12,082 nucleotides of DNA from Lysobacteraceae bacterium (GTDB lineage: Bacteria; Pseudomonadota; Gammaproteobacteria; Xanthomonadales; Xanthomonadaceae): positions 1 to 12,082 of the forward strand of contig JAQGOI010000294.1 in the NCBI GenBank assembly GCA_028293685.1, given 5' to 3'. The first letter of the stretch is position 1. Each line of letters begins with the position of its first letter. Under the pieces are notes generated by a model that ran no database searches, was not told where the DNA came from, and worked only from the letters and a program-made list of their open reading frames with translations. This document shows positions 1 to 6,373 of this stretch, piece by piece. The position numbers were made by a program, and so were the translations under genes.

Positions 1-396
1 GGCGCCAGTTATTTCGGCAGCCACGACTCGTTCGCGATGATTCGCGGCGGCCATATCGACCTCGCGATCCTGGGCGCGATGCAGGTCACCGATCGCGGCG
101 ACCTCGCCAACTGGATGGTCCCGGGCAAGATGGTCAAGGGCATGGGCGGCGCCATGGACCTGGTGGCGGGAGTCAAACGCGTCGTCGTGCTGATGGAGCA
201 CACCGCCAAGAACGGCGAGCACAAGATCCTGCCCGAATGCACCTTGCCGCTGACCGGCGTCGGCGTCGTCAATCGAATCATCACCGACCTGGCGGTGCTC
301 GACGTGACCGCCGCTGGCCTACGGCTGATCGAGACGGCCCCTGGCGTAAGCCTGGAGGAGCTGGCCGACAAGACCGGGGCAGGTTTTCACCAATGA
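1..396 (+). CDS. scoB: 3-oxoacid (succinyl-CoA:3-ketoacid) CoA-transferase subunit B, 5'-truncated
   Basis: This is the last 131 codons of subunit B of a class I CoA-transferase. The enzyme moves CoA from succinyl-CoA to acetoacetate or another 3-oxoacid in the cytoplasm, linking ketone-body or polyhydroxybutyrate breakdown to the TCA cycle. The frame is open from base 1 ([20 protein letters not shown]) to TGA at 394-396. Family blocks visible are [64 protein letters not shown] and [10 protein letters not shown]. The catalytic glutamate (SENG motif) lies in the missing N-terminal part and cannot be checked. Subunit A is normally encoded just upstream and would be outside the window. The related AtoA or PcaJ/CatJ functions are possible, but these blocks match the ScoB type best. 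No terminator was found after the stop; only a 12-bp palindrome (397-408) follows it. Confidence 0.95.
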   Translation, partial: GASYFGSHDSFAMIRGGHIDLAILGAMQVTDRGDLANWMVPGKMVKGMGGAMDLVAGVKRVVVLMEHTAKNGEHKILPECTLPLTGVGVVNRIITDLAVLDVTAAGLRLIETAPGVSLEELADKTGAGFHQ

Positions 397-891
397 ATGG
401 ACGTCCATAGCCGGCTCTGTGATTGCACGACGCGGACAGGGTTTGCGGCCACCACCAGAGTCGAGCACAACCGTCGACATTGCGCTTAACCCCAGGTTTC
501 GCCAGCGCCAACGGCGGGAAGTCGGGTGCTGTCACTCCCTGAACTATCTGGTCACCTCGCCAAACGCGGCCTACGTCAACAGCCAGGTCAGTGCCTGGGT
601 CCTCGATCGCAACGACGGAAGTGCCTCACCCGGCGCAACCGAAAAAATGAGGCCCCCTTTGTCGACTTGCCCATCGGAATAGCCAGTGCTGGAGGGGTAG
701 AGGCCTCAGACAAACACGGGAGTCGTCACACCGCATTGATGTTAATGAACTTGGTCGGATTCTTAAAGGAACTTTCCAACGGATGGTTCGCAAGCGTCCT
801 GAAATGGGGTAAAACTACCGCGGGGCCAACCGCCTCCGGCTCGCGTTCCATTGGCGCGGGACTCATTCATTCACATGCAAGGGGAAGGATT
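397..891. other. gene-poor stretch between scoB and the secreted protein gene
   Basis: I see no convincing intact gene in these 495 bases. The frame of the downstream gene stays open back to 526, but the upstream residues (QRRKCLTRRNRKNEAPF and similar) look like non-coding translation. In another frame, 539-619 reads LNYLVTSPNAAYVNSQV, which resembles the C-terminal strand-turn of short-chain dehydrogenases (YLASPAAAYVNGQV type) and may be a gene remnant. A weak promoter-like pair, TTCGCA (787-792) and TAAAAC (810-815) with 17 bases between, could serve the downstream gene. Seven-base inverted arms TGAGGCC (648-654) and GGCCTCA (702-708) are also present, without known meaning. Confidence 0.4.
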
Positions 892-1437
892 TTGAATACT
901 GCTATGAAACTGGGCCTGCTGGCCACTGGTCTCGGATTGGTCATGAATGCATCGAATGCCCGCGCTGCCGTGGTCACCCATGAATTTGACGGTAACTCCG
1001 TGAACTACTGCCAGGCCTTCACTCCGGGCCCCTCGAACACGATCCGCAACCGAGTTCTCGGCGCCGAGAATGTCGGCAGCGCCACGATCAATGTGGCTTG
1101 CGACTGGCACTCGATGTACAACGGCACAGGGTCGGATCCGTCCGATCTGTATGTCTATTTCTCCAACAACAATGCCAGCGGCACGATTTCCGTCAGCTGC
1201 AGCTTGTTGACTGGCTACCAGACCCAGGGCGGCGCCAATCAGTACCTCGTCACCAAGACGTTTGACGTCGTCGCCGGCACGCAGTCGCAGCTGCATTTCA
1301 GTGGCGCGGACAACCCGGATCCGGCTGGTCCGTCGGCCACCTTCAACAATGACCTGATCGGTATCAACTGCTCACTGCCCCATGGCGGCGTGATCAACGA
1401 TACGTATCTGGTCTGGAGCATGGACAACGGCGTCTAA
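892..1437 (+). CDS. secreted four-cysteine protein of unknown function
   Basis: A small exported protein of 181 residues that I cannot assign to a function. I chose the TTG at 892 because AGGGG (880-884) sits 7 bases before it. The in-frame ATG at 904 is the alternative, but its nearest purine-rich stretch (GAAGG, 884-888) is 15 bases away. Residues 1-25 form a signal peptide (hydrophobic LGLLATGLGLVM, then A-R-A before the probable cut at 25/26), so the mature form is about 156 residues in the periplasm or outside. The mature part has exactly four cysteines (40, 70, 103, 160), enough for two disulfides, and many Ser/Thr/Asn/Gly with alternating hydrophobics, as in a beta-sandwich. The C-terminal half has INCSLPHGGVINDTYLVW. 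I recall similar uncharacterised proteins in Xanthomonadaceae but cannot verify this. A strong terminator follows 25 bases after the stop. Confidence 0.75.
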   Translation: MNTAMKLGLLATGLGLVMNASNARAAVVTHEFDGNSVNYCQAFTPGPSNTIRNRVLGAENVGSATINVACDWHSMYNGTGSDPSDLYVYFSNNNASGTISVSCSLLTGYQTQGGANQYLVTKTFDVVAGTQSQLHFSGADNPDPAGPSATFNNDLIGINCSLPHGGVINDTYLVWSMDNGV

Positions 1438-1462
1438 CAACCCCGTTTTTACGGCACAATCG

Positions 1463-1500
1463 CCAGGTGGTCGCGACGTTCGCGCCACCTGGTTTTTTTT
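1463..1500 (+). terminator. rho-independent terminator after the secreted four-cysteine protein gene
   Basis: Arms CCAGGTGG (1463-1470) and CCACCTGG (1485-1492) pair perfectly. They enclose a second short helix CGCG (1472-1475)/CGCG (1481-1484) with a one-base bulge and an ACGTT loop. Eight T residues follow at 1493-1500. It lies 25 bases after the stop of the upstream gene and only 23 bases before the start of the next one. Confidence 0.92.
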
Positions 1501-1523
1501 GGCTTGATGTCCGGAGAATTTCA

Positions 1524-2084
1524 ATGCGCTGGTTGGTCGTAGCCCTGGTTGCCATACTCATCGTGTCCGTGACCTGGTGGAAGATCAGTTCCCGATCGGA
1601 CGCACCTGTGACGCCGGCGCCAGTGACCGATACGGTGCCTTCTGTCGAGACGACCGAGAGGGCATTCACGCATCACTCGGCCCTGCCGGACGTGTCCGAT
1701 CCGGGCCAGGCCATCCAGGCGCGTCGCGATGTCGCCCGCGCGCAATCCGTCAAGGCCGTGGACGCGGGTCGAAACCGGTTGGTAGCGCAGTTCCAGGGCG
1801 AAAAAGTGGATGGTGGATGGGCAACCGCGCGGGAGCAGAGCCTGACGCAACATTCGACGTCGCCGCAGATCGCCGATTTGAAGGCCGAACCGAAAAACAT
1901 GACCAGCCAGTGCCGGTCGTCCACCTGTCGCATCACCGCCGACTTTGCTAACCCCTCGACGGCCGAGGATTGGGTCACCCTTTTCCTGACCAATCCGGGG
2001 ACGAATCTGTCCCACGCGTCCTTTCAGACGACGCCCAACGCGGACGGCACCGTGCATATCGAAATCTACGGGCTCGCCAAATAG
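1524..2084 (+). CDS. membrane-anchored periplasmic protein of unknown function
   Basis: A 186-residue protein I do not recognise. The ATG at 1524 has GGAG (1513-1516) 7 bases upstream. A longer reading from 1467 would start inside the terminator stem and is rejected. Residues 1-18 (MRWLVVALVAILIVSVTW) form one hydrophobic helix with no clear signal-peptidase site, so it is probably a signal anchor with the rest in the periplasm. Residues 25-50 are rich in Pro, Val and Thr, like a linker; 60-125 are helical and charged. The C-terminal part has two close cysteines (C130, C135 in SQCRSSTCRIT) followed by short strands. A CRSxxCRV-type motif recurs in uncharacterised exported proteins of several proteobacteria (from memory), where it may form a disulfide. 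There is no room for a normal promoter after the upstream terminator, so transcription may come from read-through or from a promoter inside the previous gene. Confidence 0.82.
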   Translation: MRWLVVALVAILIVSVTWWKISSRSDAPVTPAPVTDTVPSVETTERAFTHHSALPDVSDPGQAIQARRDVARAQSVKAVDAGRNRLVAQFQGEKVDGGWATAREQSLTQHSTSPQIADLKAEPKNMTSQCRSSTCRITADFANPSTAEDWVTLFLTNPGTNLSHASFQTTPNADGTVHIEIYGLAK

Positions 2085-2210
2085 CCGATTGTCGGCACGG
2101 GCCATCCGTGCGCCCCACCGGCTTGCGACGTTGAAGCCGCGGTCGAATGATCAACCGCTGAAGCTTGTACCGGCATTGCATCCATCGGCGGGCCGACGCG
2201 GAAACGCTCC

Positions 2211-2897
2211 TCAGGAACGCTGGATCACCTCACCGGCAACCACCACGTGGGTGATGCGGCTTCCATTCCAGTGGTAATACAGGTGCTCGGCCTGACGGGC
2301 CGGCCCGATGAGGTCCGGATAGAACGCGGCGATACAGTGCCCGCTGCTGCGGCGAACGCTGTCGTAGACGATGCCATCGCTGCCGGCGTTGCGCAGTTCT
2401 ACCGCGGCGCGCTGGCTTGCCACATAGCTGTCCGGATCGTGCAGCTCGGGCCAGCCACCGCGGATGTCGTTGAAATTCCCGGCGATATCGGCGAGATAGC
2501 AGCGCATTTCCAGGGCGCACGGCGGTTCGGCGGTTCTTGCCAGCAGCCTCTCGCGGTGAAAGGTCGTTTCCGCAATCGCCGTGTCGCGTTCCTGCGCGGC
2601 GTAATAGACGCCGAACGACCCCGGGGAAAAGCGCGAGCCTTCGGGATTGAGATGAGTGAAGGCGGCCATGATCGGCGTCGTGCCCGGGCCGCGGATGCGA
2701 CGCGCCGACGGGACCAGCTGGATCTCGCCCAGTTGATCGCGCAACCGCGGATTGGTCATACCTTCCAGCTCGTAGAGTGCCGGCAAGTCTTCGGGGCTGG
2801 CGATCACGTCGAACAGTCCGGTCGGCGGGAAGCGACTGGAGACGATCCGGTACGACGGTCGCCAATCGACTTTTGCGACCGGCGGAGGTGGGATCAA
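2211..2897 (-). CDS. RES-domain toxin of an Xre-RES toxin-antitoxin module
   Basis: A RES-domain protein of 228 residues. Characterised members of this family (MbcT, ParT and Xre-RES toxins) attack NAD+ or ADP-ribosylate proteins, halting growth in the cytoplasm when not bound by the antitoxin. The three conserved polar sites appear in order: Arg89 in GSRFSPGSFGVYYA (with Tyr98/99), Glu110 in RDTAIAET and Ser180 in GIVYDSVR. The toxin therefore looks catalytically intact. The N-terminal 80 residues contain SYRIVSSRFPPTGLFD and the TPIMAAFTHLNP block typical of the longer RES proteins. The start is TTG at 2897, overlapping the antitoxin stop as TTGA, with GGGG 6 bases upstream; no upstream ATG exists in this frame. 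The overlap implies translational coupling, keeping toxin below antitoxin. Whether it is an NAD+ phosphorylase, a glycohydrolase or an ADP-ribosyltransferase cannot be read from the sequence. Confidence 0.92.
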   Translation of the reverse strand: MIPPPPVAKVDWRPSYRIVSSRFPPTGLFDVIASPEDLPALYELEGMTNPRLRDQLGEIQLVPSARRIRGPGTTPIMAAFTHLNPEGSRFSPGSFGVYYAAQERDTAIAETTFHRERLLARTAEPPCALEMRCYLADIAGNFNDIRGGWPELHDPDSYVASQRAAVELRNAGSDGIVYDSVRRSSGHCIAAFYPDLIGPARQAEHLYYHWNGSRITHVVVAGEVIQRS

Positions 2898-3292
2898 CTC
2901 CAGCCCCGTTGTGCGTCGAGGTACTGACGCACCACGAACAGGTCGGCAACCTGGCCGGCCAGCATCCGCTCCAGCGCGCTGCCGCCGCCGAACAAGGGCG
3001 CCAGGTTGGGCCGCTTGACCCAGCCGTCGGCCTGTCCGGCGTTCGGAAAGAGGATATGCAACGCCTTGTAGATGCCCAGCAGGTAGCTGATGCGTTCCAG
3101 GACATCCTGCGGCACCGGTCCTGCCTGCTCGCGCTTCCAGCGGAAATAGGTGGAACGCCCGGGGCTGCCCAGCAGCCGCCGCTCCTGGTCGGTGCTCAGC
3201 TCCCAGCGCCCCGTGATCTGGAAGAACGCCCGCAGCGCAGGGCCGGCCAGGTCACGGCGGGAAGGAACAACCGCTTGAGGGATCGCGTCCAT
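2894..3292 (-). CDS. Xre/MbcA/ParS-type antitoxin of the RES toxin
   Basis: The antitoxin partner, 132 residues from the ATG at 3292. It has an Xre-like helix-turn-helix region at about residues 30-70 (LSTDQERRLLGSPGRSTYFRW) and a C-terminal toxin-binding domain of the MbcA/ParS/DUF2384 type at about 85-130 (GWVKRPNLAPLFGGGSALER). In known modules this C-terminal segment plugs the RES active site, and the complex represses its own promoter. The frame also opens at GTG 3319 (141 residues). I prefer the ATG because the predicted -10 box (3326-3321) places the transcript start near 3314, downstream of that GTG, and because GGATGGAA (3305-3298) lies 5 bases before the ATG. The gene overlaps the toxin start by 4 bases. 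Confidence 0.9.
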   Translation of the reverse strand: MDAIPQAVVPSRRDLAGPALRAFFQITGRWELSTDQERRLLGSPGRSTYFRWKREQAGPVPQDVLERISYLLGIYKALHILFPNAGQADGWVKRPNLAPLFGGGSALERMLAGQVADLFVVRQYLDAQRGWS

Positions 3293-3320
3293 GGAAGTTC
3301 CATCCACGATGATCGACACG

Positions 3321-3349
3321 AATGTAGTCCCGATCGGGACTTATTTCAA
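3321..3349 (-). promoter_or_regulatory. promoter with embedded palindromic operator of the Xre-RES module
   Basis: Read on the - strand: TTGAAA (3349-3344, 5 of 6 to the -35 consensus), exactly 17 bases of spacer, then TACATT (3326-3321, 4 of 6 to the -10 consensus). The perfect 16-bp palindrome AGTCCCGATCGGGACT (3326-3341) fills the spacer and touches the -10 box. This is where an Xre-type dimer would block RNA polymerase. Autorepression is established for this antitoxin family; that this palindrome is the site is inference. Confidence 0.72.
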
Positions 3350-3756
3350 GCCACGCCGCCGCACCGACCGTTGGCCGCAGCCAGGTCATGTTCTTTGGGC
3401 CTCGATCCCGGCATGGCTACCCTGGGCGGACTCCGCGTTCTCGATGCTCCCTCGGTGTCATGCCGGTAGGGATCGAAAACGACCTTGACCGTTTCGACGC
3501 CATCGACGGCAAAACCCGACGTCGCCTGCTTCACGCCCCTGACGTGCTCGAACACGCCTTCCACGCCCCAGAAACAACCGCCGGCGAAGTAGGCCGACTG
3601 GTCGCGTTCCGTGTTCGGCGGGCCCTTCACGATCGGTGCCGGCAGTATCGAAGCCGCGTCGCCGGCTGTTGCCGGATGCCACGCCAAAAAGCCGGCGACG
3701 ATCGCCATCGCAATGGCTTGCCGGCAAAACGAATGCGCGGTGTTGTCTTTGTGCAT
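3346..3756 (-). pseudogene. msrA: remnant of exported peptide-methionine (S)-S-oxide reductase
   Basis: A broken msrA gene. From ATG 3756 it encodes a signal peptide (QAIAMAIVAGFLAWHPATAG), then AYFAGGCFWGVEGVFEHVRG, the N-terminal catalytic block of MsrA with the nucleophile Cys61. An intact enzyme would repair oxidised methionine in periplasmic proteins. After TSGFA the next recognisable piece is VETVKVVFDP, so roughly 20 residues that normally carry the xxTGHAE region are missing in frame. Homology stops at about 3466. The remaining residues to the TGA at 3348-3346 are unrelated, and the HDPTQ...GTQYRS half and any recycling cysteines are absent. A functional enzyme is therefore unlikely, although the frame is still open and could produce an exported stub. 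An in-frame ATG at 3795 is an alternative start. The stop codon lies inside the -35 box of the toxin-antitoxin promoter. Confidence 0.85.
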
Positions 3757-3895
3757 CGGGTTCCCGCCAGCGTCAACGCAATGTTGCCGTGACATTCAAG
3801 CCGATCCCGAAGCGCATGGACAGGACCAATCCGGTGACGCCGCATGGGTCCAATCGGTGTGCGCGATCCAGCACCGACGCGGCGGCGTCATGCCC

Positions 3896-5122
3896 CTAGC
3901 CCATGCGACGGAACACCAGCGTGCCATTGGTGCCGCCGAAGCCGAAACTGTTCGACATCACCGTGTGCAATTGCGCATCGCGACTGTCGCGCAGGATCGG
4001 GAAGCCTTCCGCGCGCGGATCGAGCGACTGGATGTTGGCCGAGCCCGCGGTGAATCCGCCCTGCATCATCAGCAGGCAATAGATCGCCTCGTGGACACTG
4101 GCCGCTCCGAGCGAGTGTCCGGATAGCGCCTTGGTCGACGACAACGGCGGGATGGTGCTGCCGAATACCTGGCGAACGGCTTCGAGTTCGACGATATCGC
4201 CCAGCGGCGTCGACGTTCCGTGCGTATTGAGATAGTCGATCGGTGTCTCGACGCCGGCCATGGCCATCTGCATGCAGCGGACCGCGCCCTCGCCCGAGGG
4301 CGCGACCATGTCGACGCCGTCGGACGTCACGCCATAGCCGACCAGTTCGGCATGGATGCGTGCACCCCGCGACCTGGCGTGTTCGTAATCCTCCAGCACC
4401 AGCATGCCGCCGCCACCGGCGATGACGAAGCCATCGCGGTCGACGTCGTATGGGCGCGACGCCGTCAGCGGGGTGTCGTTGTGATGCGTGGACAGCGCGC
4501 CCATCGCGTCGAACAGGGACGACATTCCCCACGAGGCTTCTTCGCCGCCACCGGCGAACACGATGTCCTGCCTGCCGTGGCGGATCATGTCGGCGGCTGC
4601 GCCGATGCAATGCGCGGACGTGGCGCACGCAGCCGAAATCGAATAGCTGACGCCGCGGATGCCGAACGCCGTGGCCAGGGCGGCCGACGTCGTCGATGCC
4701 ATCGTGCGCGGCACCATGTATGGACCAACCTTGCGCACGCCGCGGTTGCGCAGCAGGTCGCCGCTCTCGATCTGCCAATGCGGCGAGCCGCCGCCGGAAC
4801 CGGAAATCACGCCGGTGCGCGGGTCATGCAGCTGCTCGTCGGACAAACCGGCGTCGGCCAGCGCATCGCGCATGGCGATGTAGCTGTAGGCCGCCGCGTC
4901 GCCCATGAATCGCTTGAGCTTGCGGTCGATCTGCCCTTCCAGGTCGATCTCCGGCACGCCGGCGACCTGGCTGCGCATGCCCAACTGCGCGTACTCGGGG
5001 ATGAAGCGGATGCCCGGCCGCAAATCACGCAGCGACGTGGTCACGCTCGCCTGGTCGTTGCCAAGGCACGAGACGATGCCCATGCCGGTGACGACAACGC
5101 GCTTGTCCGAAACCTGGCTCAC
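3896..5122 (-). CDS. fabB: beta-ketoacyl-ACP synthase I
   Basis: Condensing enzyme of type II fatty acid synthesis. It extends acyl-ACP with malonyl-ACP in the cytoplasm, including the cis-3-decenoyl intermediate made by FabA, and so is needed for unsaturated fatty acids. The 408-residue length is normal. The Cys-His-His triad is visible: Cys166 in [11 protein letters not shown], His301 in [11 protein letters not shown] and His336 in SGHSLGAA, with Lys331 in SSTKALSG. The start is GTG at 5122, immediately after the fabA stop (TGAGTG), with GGAGGG 7 bases before it inside the fabA end; upstream the frame runs into fabA. The zero spacing and strong site indicate one operon with coupled translation. 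The fabA-fabB pairing distinguishes it from FabF. Confidence 0.98.
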   Translation of the reverse strand: MSQVSDKRVVVTGMGIVSCLGNDQASVTTSLRDLRPGIRFIPEYAQLGMRSQVAGVPEIDLEGQIDRKLKRFMGDAAAYSYIAMRDALADAGLSDEQLHDPRTGVISGSGGGSPHWQIESGDLLRNRGVRKVGPYMVPRTMASTTSAALATAFGIRGVSYSISAACATSAHCIGAAADMIRHGRQDIVFAGGGEEASWGMSSLFDAMGALSTHHNDTPLTASRPYDVDRDGFVIAGGGGMLVLEDYEHARSRGARIHAELVGYGVTSDGVDMVAPSGEGAVRCMQMAMAGVETPIDYLNTHGTSTPLGDIVELEAVRQVFGSTIPPLSSTKALSGHSLGAASVHEAIYCLLMMQGGFTAGSANIQSLDPRAEGFPILRDSRDAQLHTVMSNSFGFGGTNGTLVFRRMG

Positions 5123-5638
5123 TCAAAAACCCTCCGTCGATCTGAACAGTCCCACACGCATGTCATTGGCGACGTAGATTTCGCGGCCGTCGACCGAAGT
5201 GCGCCCGTCGGCGATGACCAGCGCCAGCTTGCCGCGCATGACGCGACGGATGTCGATCTCGTAGGTGACGAGTTTTGCATCAGGCATCACTTGGCCGCTG
5301 AATTTCACCTGCCCGACGCCCAGCGCGCGACCACGCCCTGGCTCACCCAGCCACGGCAGGTAGAAGCCGGTCAGCTGCCACATCGCATCCACGCCCAGGC
5401 AGCCCGGCATCACCGGGTCACCCTCGAAATGGCAGGCGAAGAACCAGAGGTCCGGACGAATGTCGAGTTCGGCGCGGATCACGCCCTTGCCGTTGGCGCC
5501 GCCCTGCGTCGATATTTCGGTGATGCGGTCGAACATCAGCATCGGCGGCAGCGGCAGGCGGGCGTTCTCGGGACCGAAGAGGTCGCCGTGGGCGCATGCC
5601 AGCAGCTGCGCGTAGTCGAACGAGGAAGGTCGCGTCAT
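5123..5638 (-). CDS. fabA: 3-hydroxydecanoyl-ACP dehydratase/isomerase
   Basis: Bifunctional enzyme that dehydrates 3-hydroxydecanoyl-ACP and isomerises trans-2- to cis-3-decenoyl-ACP, the branch point to unsaturated fatty acids under anaerobic-type synthesis. From ATG 5638 it is 171 residues, the family's usual length. The active-site His70 lies in [16 protein letters not shown] and Asp84 in [22 protein letters not shown] and [10 protein letters not shown] are further family blocks. A second ATG three codons upstream (5647, GGGG before it) is an alternative start. The longer frame back to 5845 adds non-conserved residues and is rejected. It is the first gene of the fabA-fabB operon, facing away from queD. 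Confidence 0.98.
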   Translation of the reverse strand: MTRPSSFDYAQLLACAHGDLFGPENARLPLPPMLMFDRITEISTQGGANGKGVIRAELDIRPDLWFFACHFEGDPVMPGCLGVDAMWQLTGFYLPWLGEPGRGRALGVGQVKFSGQVMPDAKLVTYEIDIRRVMRGKLALVIADGRTSVDGREIYVANDMRVGLFRSTEGF

Positions 5639-5868
5639 CACGTCCATGGAGGCCCCAAAAACGGGAAGTCTTGCACGACCGGGGGTCCACGGGTCGTCAT
5701 CCGGTGCGGGCAGGGTGTCGAATGCGGTGAACAGGGCTTGTGGGCTGCGGAAAAGGTCCGGTGCGGCCCCCGCGCAGGTCGCGTAGGCTGGTGGCGAACG
5801 CGCAACTCCCCGACGGGTGCGTTCCACTTTTTCACCCACGTACACGGAGCCGACGCGCCAGCTTCCGC
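5639..5868. promoter_or_regulatory. divergent fabA/queD intergenic region
   Basis: These 230 bases must hold the promoters of both fabA (leftward) and queD (rightward). I could not place -35/-10 pairs with confidence. An inverted repeat with arms ACGACC (5675-5680) and GGTCGT (5692-5697), 11 bases apart, lies 37 bases upstream of the fabA start and might bind a fatty-acid regulator such as a FabR-like protein; this is only inference. GGAG at 5846-5849 is too far (19 bases) from the queD ATG to be an ordinary ribosome site. Confidence 0.35.
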
Positions 5869-6225
5869 ATGGACATCTTCAAGACCTTCACCATCGAGGC
5901 CGCACACCGGCTGCCGAACGTGCCGTCCGGGCACAAGTGCGCGCGCCTGCACGGGCATTCGTTCCGGGTGGAGCTGTGCGTGTCAGGCGAGCCGGATGCA
6001 CACAGCGGCTGGATCATGGACTTCGCGGAGATCAAGGCGGCTTTCAGACCGCTGTACGAACAACTCGACCACCGCTATCTGAACGAGATCGACGGGCTTG
6101 AGAACCCGACCAGTGAGCGCCTGGCGGTCTGGATCTGGGAGCGCCTCAAACCGGGGCTGCCGCTGCTGGACGAGGTTGTCGTCCATGAGACCTGTACTTC
6201 GGGCTGCCGGTACCGCGGACGTTAG
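5869..6225 (+). CDS. queD: 6-carboxy-5,6,7,8-tetrahydropterin synthase
   Basis: Second enzyme of queuosine and 7-deazapurine synthesis. It turns 7,8-dihydroneopterin triphosphate into 6-carboxytetrahydropterin, the substrate of QueE. The 118-residue length fits QueD. Zinc ligands are His13 (EAAHRLP) and His28/His30 (ARLHGHSF). Cys24 in HKCARLHGH is the catalytic cysteine, Asp67-His68 (LDHRYLN) and Glu107 ([10 protein letters not shown]) complete the active site, and NPTSE is present at 79-83. The cysteine followed by three residues before HGH favours QueD over eukaryotic-type PTPS. ATG 5869 is the only sensible start, but no good Shine-Dalgarno sequence lies at normal distance. No other que gene is in the window, so it appears to be a single-gene unit. 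Confidence 0.95.
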   Translation: MDIFKTFTIEAAHRLPNVPSGHKCARLHGHSFRVELCVSGEPDAHSGWIMDFAEIKAAFRPLYEQLDHRYLNEIDGLENPTSERLAVWIWERLKPGLPLLDEVVVHETCTSGCRYRGR

Positions 6226-6294
6226 GCGCTTCCGCGGCGCCTTGGCGCGGCCGTGGACAAGCCCTGAACCCTTTCTGTCCGCCGGGCAAAATCC

Positions 6295-6334
6295 ATGTTG
6301 CATTGCAACATAAACCTGATATGGTGCACTGCAC
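6295..6334 (+). promoter_or_regulatory. paired TGCA-box inverted repeats upstream of the phasin gene
   Basis: Two compact inverted repeats share the core TGCA-N-TGCA. The first is ATGTTGCA-T-TGCAACAT (6295-6311, 8-bp arms) and the second GTGCA-C-TGCAC (6324-6334, 5-bp arms). Their centres (6303 and 6329) are 26 bp apart, and the second ends 39 bases before the phasin ATG. PhaR repressors, which control phasin genes in other proteobacteria, are reported to prefer TGC-rich repeats. Assignment to PhaR is inference. Confidence 0.55.
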
Positions 6335-6373
6335 AAACCGGCACTCCCTGCCGGACACCGCAGGAAACCCGCC

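Noticed and set aside
526..891. N-terminal extension of the secreted protein back to ATG 526
   Set aside because: Residues are basic and uneven in composition, and a signal peptide with a Shine-Dalgarno site begins at 892/904.
2095..2111. GCACGG/CCGTGC hairpin between the convergent 1524-2084 and RES genes
   Set aside because: A 6-bp stem with no T run on either side; not enough to call a terminator.
2247..2927. 226-codon open frame on the + strand over the RES gene
   Set aside because: Antisense shadow; the RES signature residues are on the - strand.
3876..3889. GACGC/GCGTC hairpin 7 bases after the fabB stop as a terminator
   Set aside because: Only 5 bp with no T run in the direction of transcription.
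4220..6082. 620-codon open frame on the + strand across fabB, fabA and queD
   Set aside because: It is a shadow of fabA and fabB, whose - strand products carry complete catalytic motifs; no family features are seen in the + strand translation.
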